Source of the DNA: Actinomycetes bacterium
Lineage (GTDB): Bacteria; Actinomycetota; Acidimicrobiia; Acidimicrobiales; JAJYXR01
NCBI GenBank assembly: GCA_021801795.1
Contig: JAJYXR010000026.1
Location: forward strand, 69,051-133,050
Length of the DNA stretch: 64,000 bases
Reading direction: 5' to 3'
Position numbers and translations under genes: made by a program. Shown here one piece after another: positions 49,720 through 58,367 of this stretch; positions within the stretch are counted from its first letter, which is position 1; every line of letters starts with the position of its first letter. The notes under the pieces were generated by a model. The model was not told the origin of the DNA. It searched no databases and saw nothing but the letters and a program-made list of their open reading frames with translations.

Positions 49720-49733
49720 TGACATGGGCGTCA
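49720..49733. promoter_or_regulatory. TGAC-N6-GTCA operator candidate at hyuA start
   Basis: TGACATGGGCGTCA includes the chosen hyuA start codon (ATG 49724). A TATGTT box lies at 49708-49713. The divergent hydroxyacid dehydrogenase starts 78 bases away. Arrangement matches the site at 2887-2900, which has an almost identical core. Confidence 0.62.
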
Positions 49734-51847
49734 GTGAACCACCCGAGGGGCTCGCAGGGGATCGGGCCCGCGTGTCCCCTGGGCGCTACAGGGTGGGCGT
49801 AGACGTAGGGGGTACCTTCACCGACCTGGCCTGCGTGACGCCCTCGGGAGACCTGGTGGTCGAGAAATCCCCTACCACCCCCGAGGACCAGTCCCTGGGG
49901 GTCATGGGGGGCCTGGAGCGCCTGGGGGAGACCCTTGGCATCTCGACTGGTGAGCTCTGCGGGTCGATGGAGGTGCTCGTGCATGGCACTACCACCGCCG
50001 ACAACACCATGATCGAGATGAGCGGTGCCGCGACCGGGCTGCTCGTCACCGAGGGACACCGTGACGAGATCGAGATGCGCCGGGTTCACAAGGAGCAGAT
50101 CTGGGACCCTGCGTACCCTGCCCCACCGCCGATAGCGCGCAGGCGAGCGAGGATGCCGATTCCCGAGCGCCTCGACTTCGAGGGGAACATCCTGCTCCCC
50201 CTCGACGAGGAGGCAGTTCGCGCGGGAGTCCGGAGGCTGAGGCTTCTCGGCGTGCGCTCCATAGCGGTGGTGTTCCTGTTCAGCTTCGTGAACCCAGAGC
50301 ACGAGCTGAGGGCGCGGGAGCTCATCTACGAGGAGTTCCCGGAGGTGGAGCACGTATCACTCTCCCACGAGGTCCTTCCTAGAGCACCAGAGTTCGAGAG
50401 GACCTCCACGACCCTCGTGAACGCCTACGTGGCACCCCGTATCAGCGCCTACGTGGAGCGGATGGTGAAGCGCCTGGCCGGGGCGGGCTTCGGTGGTCAG
50501 GTGGTCCTGATGCAGGCGACCGGAGGGGTGATGCCCCCCGAGTACGTGGCACGGCACGCGGTGTCGCTGCTGGCCTCGGGACCCACCGCCGGTGCGCTCG
50601 GTGCTGCGATAGCGGCCCGCCGCAGCGGGGTAGAGGATCTGGTCTCGGTCGACATGGGTGGCACCTCCTACGACGTCTGCCTCGTGAGGGGCGGCGCCCC
50701 GGAGGTCACCGTCGACTGGAACTGGCGGTACCGCTACTACATAGGCCTGCCCATGGTGGACGTGCAGAGTGTCGGTGCCGGCGGTGGGTCGATCGCTCGG
50801 GTGCGCCAGGGGGCGCTGCTGGTGGGTCCCGAGAGCGCGGGGTCCGTTCCAGGGCCGGCCTGCTACGGGCGCGGTGGCACCAGGGCCACGGTGACCGACG
50901 CGGACTGCGTGCTCGGCTACCTCTCCAGGGACCGCTTCGCTAAGGGCCGGATGCACCTCGTGGCCCAGGCGGCGGAGGCGGCCATAGAGCGTGACGTCGG
51001 GGCTCCCCTCGGGTTGGATCTTCTGGCGGCAGCCTGGGCAATCGAGCGAATAGTGAACTCGAACATGGCAAATGCCGTCCGGAAGGTCCTGGCAGGACAC
51101 GGCGCGGATCCGCGCCGGCTGGCCATGATGGCCTTCGGGGGCAACGGGCCTGTCCACGCCTGGGCTCAGGCACGGGAGCTCGGGATAGATCGTGTCCTGG
51201 TTCCGAAGGCCTCCCCGGCCTTCTCTGCTCTCGGCCTACTGGTGGCCGACTACGTGGTGGACCAGCTCCGGGCCTACGTAGCTCCCCTTTCAGAGGTCCA
51301 GGTGGAGCGGATCAGGGCCCTGCTGGAGGAGCTGAGGCAGCAGGCTGCCGGCGCGCTGGCACCCGCGGGCCTGGCCGAGGCCCAGGTGGGCGAGGAGTAC
51401 TTCGTCCAGATGTGCTACCCGGGTCAGAACTTCGACATGAGCGTGGCACTCCCCGAGGGACTCGAGGTCGGCGAGACGACCCTGCTGGACCTGGCGGGCC
51501 GCTTCCACTCCGAGCACGAGGCGACCCGGGGCTTCGCCTTTCGTAACCAGCAGCCCCTCGTGAGAGGCCTGCGGGTGGTCACGCGCGGCTTCACGCCGAA
51601 GCCCCGCATCCTGGCGCATCTGGGTACCGAGACCGAGGCCACCAAGGCCATGATCGGGACGCGCCAGGCGTACTTCGGTGAGGGTTTCGTCGAGGCCGCT
51701 GTCTACGACGGGGAGATGCTGGGGCCCGGTGCGCACGTCGAGGGGCCAGCCCTCGTGGAGGAGCCCTTCACCGTCGTGGTCCTGGCGCCCGGGGACTCGG
51801 CAGTGCTGGACCAGGCTGGGAACTACGACATCCACGTCGGGAGCTGA
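49724..51847 (+). CDS. hyuA: Hydantoinase A / oxoprolinase-type subunit (707 aa)
   Basis: HyuA-like ATP-binding subunit of the hydantoinase/oxoprolinase/acetone carboxylase family. The N-terminal VGVDVGGTFTDLACV is the phosphate-binding motif of the actin-like fold, VSVDMGGTSYDVCLV is the second phosphate motif and GGNGPVHAW is family-typical. Length is normal. ATG 49724 has GGAAGG five bases upstream; ATG 49709 and GTG 49771 are alternatives. It pairs with hyuB at 46897, and each gene has its own copy of the operator, which fits coordinated expression although they are separated. Confidence 0.88.
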   Translation: MGVSEPPEGLAGDRARVSPGRYRVGVDVGGTFTDLACVTPSGDLVVEKSPTTPEDQSLGVMGGLERLGETLGISTGELCGSMEVLVHGTTTADNTMIEMSGAATGLLVTEGHRDEIEMRRVHKEQIWDPAYPAPPPIARRRARMPIPERLDFEGNILLPLDEEAVRAGVRRLRLLGVRSIAVVFLFSFVNPEHELRARELIYEEFPEVEHVSLSHEVLPRAPEFERTSTTLVNAYVAPRISAYVERMVKRLAGAGFGGQVVLMQATGGVMPPEYVARHAVSLLASGPTAGALGAAIAARRSGVEDLVSVDMGGTSYDVCLVRGGAPEVTVDWNWRYRYYIGLPMVDVQSVGAGGGSIARVRQGALLVGPESAGSVPGPACYGRGGTRATVTDADCVLGYLSRDRFAKGRMHLVAQAAEAAIERDVGAPLGLDLLAAAWAIERIVNSNMANAVRKVLAGHGADPRRLAMMAFGGNGPVHAWAQARELGIDRVLVPKASPAFSALGLLVADYVVDQLRAYVAPLSEVQVERIRALLEELRQQAAGALAPAGLAEAQVGEEYFVQMCYPGQNFDMSVALPEGLEVGETTLLDLAGRFHSEHEATRGFAFRNQQPLVRGLRVVTRGFTPKPRILAHLGTETEATKAMIGTRQAYFGEGFVEAAVYDGEMLGPGAHVEGPALVEEPFTVVVLAPGDSAVLDQAGNYDIHVGS

Positions 51848-51883
51848 GGACATGTGCTGAGCAGCCACCACGGCGGGCTACTA

Positions 51884-51925
51884 CGGCGGGCCAGGCGCGG
51901 CGGGCCAGGCGCGGCGGGCCGGGCG
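51884..51925. repeat. 14-bp GC-rich tandem repeat
   Basis: CGGCGGGCC(A/G)GGCG begins at 51884, 51898 and 51912 in the 171-base gap after hyuA, followed by further GGGCCGGGCG-like sequence to about 51950. No hairpin with a T-run and no open frame of interest is seen here. Confidence 0.8.
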
Positions 51926-52018
51926 CGGGGCCGGGAGCGGGGGCCGGGCGCACACCCTGAGGGGGTGATGCCTGGGAACGAATCGTTAGGAAGAAGCTGG
52001 AGATGAAGGAGAGGAAAG

Positions 52019-52939
52019 ATGGGGATACTCGATGGCAAGGTAGCCATAGTCACCGGGGCCGGCCACGGCATCGGTCGAGGTGAGGCACTGGAGCTGGCTG
52101 CCGAGGGCGCGAAGGTGGTGGTGAACGACCTCGGCGGGTCCGTGAGCGGCGAGGGCGCTGACAAGCGGACGGCAGAGGAGGTGGCGGAGCTACTCCGCTC
52201 ACGCGGGGCCGAGGCCGTGGCCGACTACGAGGATGTCGCGGACTGGGGAGGTGCAGAGCGGCTCGTCGCCCATGCGGTCGAGGCCTTCGGGCAGCTCGAC
52301 ATCCTGGTGAACAACGCGGGGATCATGCGCGACCGGATGCTCTTCAGCATGACCGAGGACGATTTCGACTCGGTGGTGCGGGTCCACCTGAAGGGGACCT
52401 TCGCCATGACCCACCACGCGAGCGTCTACTGGCGGGAGCGCTCGAAGTCAGGCGACCAGCCGAGGGCCGCGGTGGTGAACACGGTCTCCTCGGCCGGCCT
52501 CCAGGGCAACGTGGGCCAGGCCAACTACGGTGCCGCGAAAGCAGGCATAGCCGCCCTCACGGTCATAACTGCTCTGGAGATGAGTCGCTACGGCGTCCGG
52601 GCGAACGCCATCGCCCCCGGCGGGGTAACCCGCATGTCGGGTGCGATCCTGAAGGACATGGAGGTGAAGGAGCCGGAGCTCTACAGCGAGTTCGACCGCC
52701 TGAACCCGGCTAACTCGGCACCGATGGTGGCCTGGCTCGCATCCGACGAGTCGCTCCATGTGACCGGGCAGGTGTTCAGGGCTGTCGGATCCACCATCAC
52801 CCACTACGAGCCATGGCGCCTCGGGGCTTCGGTGGAGACGCCCAACGGACCCGCGAAGTGGTCCCCAGCCGATATCGGGCCTGCCGTGAATGCCCTAGTG
52901 TTCCATTCGCGTGCCGTAGGCCTTCAGCTCGGCGGTTGA
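52019..52939 (+). CDS. SDR-family 3-hydroxyacyl-CoA dehydrogenase-like protein (306 aa)
   Basis: Relative of the protein at 32609 and of 17-beta-HSD4-type dehydrogenases: TGAGHGIGRGEAL, VNDLGGSVSGEGADK, catalytic serine in NTVSSAGLQGN and YGAAKAG. Expected to oxidise a 3-hydroxyacyl-CoA with NAD. The C-terminus carries about 40 residues beyond the core, ending GLQLGG. The ATG at 52019 has AGGAGAG upstream. It is the first gene of a block to 58789 that appears dedicated to side-chain removal. Confidence 0.88.
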   Translation: MGILDGKVAIVTGAGHGIGRGEALELAAEGAKVVVNDLGGSVSGEGADKRTAEEVAELLRSRGAEAVADYEDVADWGGAERLVAHAVEAFGQLDILVNNAGIMRDRMLFSMTEDDFDSVVRVHLKGTFAMTHHASVYWRERSKSGDQPRAAVVNTVSSAGLQGNVGQANYGAAKAGIAALTVITALEMSRYGVRANAIAPGGVTRMSGAILKDMEVKEPELYSEFDRLNPANSAPMVAWLASDESLHVTGQVFRAVGSTITHYEPWRLGASVETPNGPAKWSPADIGPAVNALVFHSRAVGLQLGG

Positions 52940-53001
52940 GGCGGTTGGGTGGGCGGCACCGGTCGGGAATAGGGCAGAGAGGATCTCTGGAGGGATTGGC
53001 T

Positions 53002-53820
53002 ATGGAGGATTTCGAGACGCTCGGCTACAGGCAGTCCGAGGGCGTCGCGTACGTGACCCTGAACAGACCCGACGTGCACAACGCCTTCAACGCGCTCATG
53101 CAGCGCGAGCTGCGCGACCTCTGGAGGTCCCTGCGCGACGAGGACGAGGTGCGCTGCGTGGTCCTGCGCGGGGCCGGTGACAAGGCCTTCTGCACCGGCA
53201 TCGACCGGAGGGAGATCCTCGAGGGAAGCCCGGCTGCTTCCGAGCGCACCGTGGGCACTGGGGCCACGCCGTTCATGTTCGACGACCCGGGACACTTCAT
53301 CGGTCCCAAGAGCTGCGATCTGTGGAAGCCGGTGGTGGCAGCGGTGAACGGGATGGCTTGCGGAGGCGCCTTCTACATCCTCGGTGAGGTGGACGTGATC
53401 ATCGCCTCCCAGAACGCGACCTTCTTCGACCCGCACGTCACCTATGGCATGACCGCTGCATTCGAGCCGATCCACATGATGCAGAAGATGCCCTTCGGGG
53501 AGATCGTGAGGCTCAGCCTCATGGGGAATGCCGAGCGGATGTCTGCCGGCAGAGCACATGAGATCGGCCTCGTGTCCGAGGTGGTCGAACCCGGTGAGCT
53601 CGACGCTGCCGCGGAGCGGGTGGCAGCGGTGATCGCCTCCCATCCCCCCCTGGCCGTGCAGGGGACCCTGAGGGCACTCTGGGCAGGGCTGGAGATGTCA
53701 CGCTCCCAGGCACTCGCGCTCGGGTATGCATTCGTGGGTCTCGGCAGCGACCCGGACACCCTCGCGGCCGGGCAGGACCGCTTCTCGTCGAAGCAGATGA
53801 GAGAATGGAGGATTCGATGA
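53002..53820 (+). CDS. Enoyl-CoA hydratase/isomerase family protein (272 aa)
   Basis: Crotonase-fold protein: LNRPDVHNAFNALMQ, DKAFCTGIDRREIL (oxyanion-hole loop) and GMACGGAFYILGEVDVIIA. The position of the usual first catalytic glutamate region (YGMTAAFEPIH) holds a glutamate in a changed context, so hydratase activity is possible but not assured. The ATG at 53002 has GGAGGG eight bases upstream. The 3' end overlaps the SCP2-like thiolase gene by four bases (ATGA), indicating that the two act in sequence. Confidence 0.85.
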   Translation: MEDFETLGYRQSEGVAYVTLNRPDVHNAFNALMQRELRDLWRSLRDEDEVRCVVLRGAGDKAFCTGIDRREILEGSPAASERTVGTGATPFMFDDPGHFIGPKSCDLWKPVVAAVNGMACGGAFYILGEVDVIIASQNATFFDPHVTYGMTAAFEPIHMMQKMPFGEIVRLSLMGNAERMSAGRAHEIGLVSEVVEPGELDAAAERVAAVIASHPPLAVQGTLRALWAGLEMSRSQALALGYAFVGLGSDPDTLAAGQDRFSSKQMREWRIR

Positions 53821-55022
53821 GCTCCAGCGGCGCTCGCCGCAGCGAAGGGACCAGCCCCACTGACTCAGTTCCCCGGGGCGCGCGACGGGTGGCCATAGTG
53901 GGCGCGGCCCTCTCGGACTGCGGAAGGGTCGATCACGCGAGCGCCTTCGAGCTCCACGCGCAGGCGACCTCCAGGGCGCTCGCGGACGCCGGCATATCAC
54001 GCGAGGAGGTAGACGGTTTCATGTCGACGGGCCTCGGCACCCTGGCACCGGTGGAGGTGGCCGAATACCTGGGTCTCAGGCCCTCCTGGGCAGACTCCAC
54101 CGGTGTGGGCGGTTCCACCTGGGAGTTCATGGCAGAGCACGCGTATGCAGCCATAGCCATGGGGCTGGTCGAGGTCGTGGTGCTGGTATACGGCTCCACC
54201 GCGAGGGCCGACCTGAAGAAGAAGCTCCGCACAGCGAACCTCTCTTTCGGCACGAGGGGACCGGTGCAGTTCGACGCACCCTTCGGCCATACCCTCATCT
54301 CGAAGTACGCGATGGCTGCCCGCCGTCACATGGTCGAGTTCGGGACCACCATCGAGCAGCTTGCCGAGATAGCCGTCTCCGCCCGCCACAACGCCTCGCT
54401 GAACCCCGAGGCCATGTACCGCGAGCCACTCACCCTCGAAGAGGTTCTCGGCGAGGCCCCCATCGCGGATCCCCTAACCAAGCACCACTGCTGCGTGCGC
54501 TCCGACGGCGGTGGCGCCATCGTCATGGTCGCCGAGGACCGTGCACGGGACTGTGCGAAACCGCCGGTATGGGTGCTCGGCACCGGGGAGGCCATATCGC
54601 ATACGACGATGAGCGAGTGGGAGGACTTCACCGAGTCCCCCTGCGTCCGCTCCGGTGCCCAGGCCTTCGGCCGTGCCGGGGTGACCCCCGAGGACATAGA
54701 CCTATGCACCATCTACGACGCCTTCACCCCCATGGTCCTGCTGACACTGGAAGGTCTGGGCTTCTGCTCCAAGGGTGAAGGCGGTCCGTTCGTGGCCGAT
54801 GGAAAGCTGAGGGTCGGCGGCGCACTGCCCACGAACCCAGACGGGGGAGGGCTCTCTGCGTGCCACCCGGGTATGCGGGGGATGTTCCTGCTGGTCGAGG
54901 CCACCAGGCAGCTCCGTGGCGAGTGTGGTGACCGGCAGGTCCCCGACGCCGAGCTGGCCTGCGTGAACGGGACCGGCGGCTGGTTCTGCTCGGCCGGAAC
55001 GATGATCCTCGGCAGGGACTGA
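53817..55022 (+). CDS. SCP2-thiolase-like protein lacking the nucleophile cysteine, probable aldolase (401 aa)
   Basis: Thiolase-fold protein of the Ltp2/SCPx group that partners DUF35 proteins: VDGFMSTGLGTLAPVEVAEY, LCTIYDAFTPMVLLTLEGLG (Y300), GEGGPFV and SACHPGMRGMFLLVEATRQ. Where active thiolases have a cysteine the sequence is VGGSTWEF, so thiolysis is unlikely. Ltp2-type enzymes instead perform retro-aldol cleavage with tyrosine and histidine residues. A DUF35 gene is present at 58364 as possible partner. The ATG at 53817 has GGAGG five bases upstream and overlaps the hydratase stop; ATG 53805 is the alternative. Confidence 0.82.
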   Translation: MSSSGARRSEGTSPTDSVPRGARRVAIVGAALSDCGRVDHASAFELHAQATSRALADAGISREEVDGFMSTGLGTLAPVEVAEYLGLRPSWADSTGVGGSTWEFMAEHAYAAIAMGLVEVVVLVYGSTARADLKKKLRTANLSFGTRGPVQFDAPFGHTLISKYAMAARRHMVEFGTTIEQLAEIAVSARHNASLNPEAMYREPLTLEEVLGEAPIADPLTKHHCCVRSDGGGAIVMVAEDRARDCAKPPVWVLGTGEAISHTTMSEWEDFTESPCVRSGAQAFGRAGVTPEDIDLCTIYDAFTPMVLLTLEGLGFCSKGEGGPFVADGKLRVGGALPTNPDGGGLSACHPGMRGMFLLVEATRQLRGECGDRQVPDAELACVNGTGGWFCSAGTMILGRD

Positions 55023-55080
55023 GAGGCTGACGAGGATGCCGGTGATCTGTTGAACACTCACCACCAGGAGGAGATACGCG

Positions 55081-55890
55081 GTGCCAATCCATTACGAGGA
55101 GCCGGAGGACCATCTGGTCGTCATACGGATCGACAGGCCCGAGAAGCGTAACGCCCTGGATCTCTACCACTTCCGGGATCTCGCAGCAGCCTGGCGCCGC
55201 TTCGGCGGGGACCCTGAGGCCTGGGTGGCGATAGTCACGGGAACGGACGGGTCGTTCTTCGCGGGGGCCGACCTGAAGACCTACATACCCCAGGTGACCG
55301 AGCTCCAGCAGAGGATCGCCTCGGGTGAGGTCACCGAGATCGACGGTTGCCGGCTCTCGGACGGCACCTACGCGGTGCTGAGGAACGTGAAGCTCTTCAA
55401 GCCCGTGATAGCAGCCGTCGACGGTCCCTGCGTGGCCGGGGGGATGGAGCTCCTCGGAGGGGTCGACATCCGGCTGGCCACTCCCCGGTCGACCTTCGGG
55501 GTGCTCGAACCGCGCCGGGGCCTCTTCGCGGGTGGTGGGACGACGGTACGCCTCGTGCGCCAGATAGCCTTTCCGGCTGCCATGGAGCTGTTGCTCACCG
55601 CCGAGGCGGTGTCAGCCGAGCGCGCGCTGTCCATGGGTCTTCTGAACGAGCTGGTCGGAGAGGACGAGCTCATGGAGCGGGCCTTGGACTGGGCGCACCG
55701 GATCCTTGCCAACGGCCCCCTGGCTGTGCAGGCCACGAAGGAGAGCGTCATGCGGGGGCTCGCCCTCGATCTCGAGGCCGCATACCGGCTGGAGCAGGAG
55801 CTCGCTACGAAGGTCTTCTCGTCCGAGGACGCGAAGGAGGGCCCCCGCGCGTTCTCCGAGAAGCGCCCCCCGGCGTGGAAGGGGCGGTGA
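55081..55890 (+). CDS. Enoyl-CoA hydratase/isomerase family protein (269 aa)
   Basis: Crotonase-fold protein with IDRPEKRNALDLYHF, GSFFAGADLKTYIPQ, GPCVAGGMELLGGVDIRLA and EPRRGLFAGGGTTVRL. The GGGTTVRL and LEPRRGLF region carries the glutamate used by hydratases, so hydratase activity is likely. The C-terminus AFSEKRPPAWKGR is the standard end of the family. GTG 55081 has AGGAGGAG upstream. It lies between the two SCP2-like thiolase genes with the lipoate-ligase-like gene. Confidence 0.9.
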   Translation: MPIHYEEPEDHLVVIRIDRPEKRNALDLYHFRDLAAAWRRFGGDPEAWVAIVTGTDGSFFAGADLKTYIPQVTELQQRIASGEVTEIDGCRLSDGTYAVLRNVKLFKPVIAAVDGPCVAGGMELLGGVDIRLATPRSTFGVLEPRRGLFAGGGTTVRLVRQIAFPAAMELLLTAEAVSAERALSMGLLNELVGEDELMERALDWAHRILANGPLAVQATKESVMRGLALDLEAAYRLEQELATKVFSSEDAKEGPRAFSEKRPPAWKGR

Positions 55891-55921
55891 TGATCGCCGG
55901 CTCGCCTCCCGCAGGGCACCC

Positions 55922-57064
55922 ATGAGCGAGACCTGGCGCTACGTGGACTGCGGGCTGGTCGATGCATACACGAACGCGGCCCAGCTCCCGGTTCTCATCC
56001 GGTCCATGCTTGCCCAGTCGCGGCCCCTGGTCATGACGAGTGCATGGGGCGCCACCCATCTGAACGTCGGCTGGTTCGACGACGTGGACTCGACGCTCGA
56101 TCTGGAGGCCTGCCGCCGGCTCGGGGTGCAGGTGGTGAGGCGCCAGTCCTATGGGGGTGGGACCGCGTTCTACGACGAGGGCTGTGCGGTGATGTGGACC
56201 TTCATCCTCCCGAAGGAAGGGCACGAGGACATGGACGCCGAGCTGGCCCGCTTCCAGCCGGTCCTGCTCGACACGCTGGGGCGGCTGGACCTAGGAGCCG
56301 TGGCATTCGAGGGCTCCAGCGACCTCAGGTTCGAGGGCCGTAAGCTCGGCGCGCTGGCTGCCCAGGACCTGATGGTGTGCCTGAGCATCGGCGGCTTCCT
56401 GAACGTGGCCCCTCCCGATATCGACCTCTACCTGAAGGTGGTGCGGATACCGGAGGAGAAGTTCCGGGACAAGGTCGTGAAGGATCTGCGTGAATATGTT
56501 GCGACCGCAGAGGACGTGCGGGGGAGGCCGCTCGGCTACCAGGAGTTCCAAGAAGCCTTCCTGGCGGCTCTGGGAGCATCAGGCATCACCGTCTCCGAGG
56601 AGCCCCTCGGCGACGGTGAGCTCCGTGGGCTGGCGAAGGTGGCAGCGAAGGTCTCCAGCGACGAGGCGCTGAGGCGCGTCTCGTCAGAGCGTTTCGCAGA
56701 GATGGCTCCCGAGGGCAGCCGTGTCGGCTTCGGCAACCATAAGGGCCGTAAGCTCTGCCGTGCCGGTGTGGCTCTGGACGCGGGCTCGAAGGTGATCGCC
56801 GCGATGCTGGCCGGGGACATGCACGTGAGCCCTCCCGATGTGATGGATCGCGTGGCGGCCGCGCTCGTCGGGGCGGATGTCGGTGGCGACTTGGACGTCT
56901 TCGAGCCGGATCTGAGGCAGAGGATCGCCGGGGTATTCGAGGCGCCCGAAGTCCACCAGGCCGAGGCCTCCATGGGAGTCACCACGGAGGATCTGCTGGC
57001 TGCCGTGGAAAAGGCCGTGGCAGATGCCCTCCCGTCCAGCCCCAAGGGGGGGCCTCGTGGCTGA
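55922..57064 (+). CDS. Lipoate-protein ligase A-like protein (380 aa)
   Basis: Biotin/lipoate ligase fold: RRQSYGGGTAFYDEG at residues 73-87 is the adenylate-binding loop and the lysine K141 in EGRKLGALAAQ matches the catalytic lysine of LplA. The C-terminal part (GFGNHKGRKLCRAGVALDAG) resembles the LplA accessory domain. Normal LplA attaches lipoate to an E2 or GcvH protein, but no such acceptor gene is present here. Placed between two thiolase-like genes it might be an acyl-adenylate-forming enzyme acting on another substrate (inference). ATG 55922 is 31 bases after the hydratase stop. Confidence 0.8.
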   Translation: MSETWRYVDCGLVDAYTNAAQLPVLIRSMLAQSRPLVMTSAWGATHLNVGWFDDVDSTLDLEACRRLGVQVVRRQSYGGGTAFYDEGCAVMWTFILPKEGHEDMDAELARFQPVLLDTLGRLDLGAVAFEGSSDLRFEGRKLGALAAQDLMVCLSIGGFLNVAPPDIDLYLKVVRIPEEKFRDKVVKDLREYVATAEDVRGRPLGYQEFQEAFLAALGASGITVSEEPLGDGELRGLAKVAAKVSSDEALRRVSSERFAEMAPEGSRVGFGNHKGRKLCRAGVALDAGSKVIAAMLAGDMHVSPPDVMDRVAAALVGADVGGDLDVFEPDLRQRIAGVFEAPEVHQAEASMGVTTEDLLAAVEKAVADALPSSPKGGPRG

Positions 57065-58367
57065 TCGCACACCGGTTATCGCCGGGATCGGGCTCTCGGA
57101 CCTGCCCGTGACGCCGCACCTGAGCGCGCCGGGGCACCATGCGCTGGCCATGAAGCGGGCACTCGACGACTGTGGCATCGCCAAGGCAGACATCGACGGC
57201 TTCATGACTGCCGGGGCCTACGACGAAGCGGTCGTGACAGCTGAGTACCTGGGCATAAGACCCCGTTTCATAGGTGGTGCCATGACCGGGGGATCGTCCT
57301 TCGAGCTGTTCACCGAGCAGGCCATGCTGGCGATCGAGGCCGGCCACGCGGAGGCGGTGCTCATCACCTACGGTTCCAACCTCCTGTCTCAGAGCGGTAG
57401 GACCCTCGGCACCGGAGATATCTCCAGCGCGCCTGCCAAGCCCGGCGCCTCGGGGGCCTCGCCTGGTCCCTCGGGAGCCTCGCCTGGCGCCTCGGGAGCC
57501 TCCGGAGCGAGCTTGGATTCAGGCTCACCAGCTGCACCAGCTGCACCAGCTGAGCCGACGAGGCCGGCGAGGCCGCCCAGGCAGAAGGTCGTCTCCGGTC
57601 CTGCGGCTTTCGAGGCGCCATTCGGCAACACGCTTGTCGGCTCCTATGCCATGGCGGCGACGCGTCACATGCATGACTTCTCCACCAGCCCGGAGCAGCT
57701 GGCGGAGATCGCTGTGGCTGTCCGGGCTCATGCAGCGATGAACCCGGCTGCCATGCACCGTGATCCGATAACCGTCGAGGACGTCCTTGCCTCCCGCATG
57801 ATCGCCGAACCCCTGCACCTGCTCGACTGCTGCCTGGTAACCGACGGTGGCGGCGCATTGGTCATCACTACCGCCGAGCGCGCGCGAGACCTGAGGCAGC
57901 CGCCTGCGTACCTGCTCGGCGCTGCTTCTGCCATGACCCACTGGAACGTGAGCCAGATGCCGGACTTCACCACCACGGCCGCAGCCCGGTGCGGCCCCGA
58001 GGCGATGGCACGGGCAGGCATCCGCCCGAGCGACGTCGATGTCGTGCAGCTCTACGACAGCTTCACCATTACGGTGCTGCTCCTGCTCGAAGACCTCGGG
58101 TTCTGTGCCAAGGGCGAGGGCGGGAGCTTCGTCACCGGAGGACGGATCGGTCCAGGTGGCGCATTGCCGGTCAACACGGACGGCGGTGGCCTGTCTGCCT
58201 GCCACCCCGGCATGCGGGGGATCTTCCTGCTGGTCGAAGCCGTCCGCCAGCTGAGAGGTCAGGCCGGCGAGGCTCAGGTTCCAGATTGCCAGGTGGCAAT
58301 GGCATGTGGCTCGGGTGGGTGGCTCTCGTGCATGGGAGCCGTAGTCCTCGGAGCGCAGCACCCATGA
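57057..58367 (+). CDS. SCP2-thiolase-like protein lacking the nucleophile cysteine, with repeat insert (436 aa)
   Basis: Second Ltp2/SCPx-type member: IAKADIDGFMTAGAYDEAVV, VQLYDSFTITVLLLLEDLGF (Y333), GEGGSFV and SACHPGMRGIFLLVEAV. At the cysteine position it has GGSSFELFTE, so it too should not be a thiolase. A low-complexity insert of about 45 residues (Gly-Ala-Ser-Pro repeats) lies near residues 130-175. GTG 57057 overlaps the previous gene by eight bases with a GGGGG ribosome site. Its stop overlaps the DUF35 start (ATGA). A ChsH2-Ltp2-like complex with the next gene product is the best guess. Confidence 0.83.
   Translation: MADRTPVIAGIGLSDLPVTPHLSAPGHHALAMKRALDDCGIAKADIDGFMTAGAYDEAVVTAEYLGIRPRFIGGAMTGGSSFELFTEQAMLAIEAGHAEAVLITYGSNLLSQSGRTLGTGDISSAPAKPGASGASPGPSGASPGASGASGASLDSGSPAAPAAPAEPTRPARPPRQKVVSGPAAFEAPFGNTLVGSYAMAATRHMHDFSTSPEQLAEIAVAVRAHAAMNPAAMHRDPITVEDVLASRMIAEPLHLLDCCLVTDGGGALVITTAERARDLRQPPAYLLGAASAMTHWNVSQMPDFTTTAAARCGPEAMARAGIRPSDVDVVQLYDSFTITVLLLLEDLGFCAKGEGGSFVTGGRIGPGGALPVNTDGGGLSACHPGMRGIFLLVEAVRQLRGQAGEAQVPDCQVAMACGSGGWLSCMGAVVLGAQHP
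57441..57553. repeat. In-frame low-complexity tandem repeats in SCP2-like gene
   Basis: Repeats of GGCGCCTCGGGAGCC-like and GCACCAGCT units encode a Gly-Ala-Ser-Pro then Ala-Pro-rich insert. The unit lengths are multiples of three (9-15 bases), so the frame is kept. It is one more intragenic array among many in the window. Confidence 0.85.
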
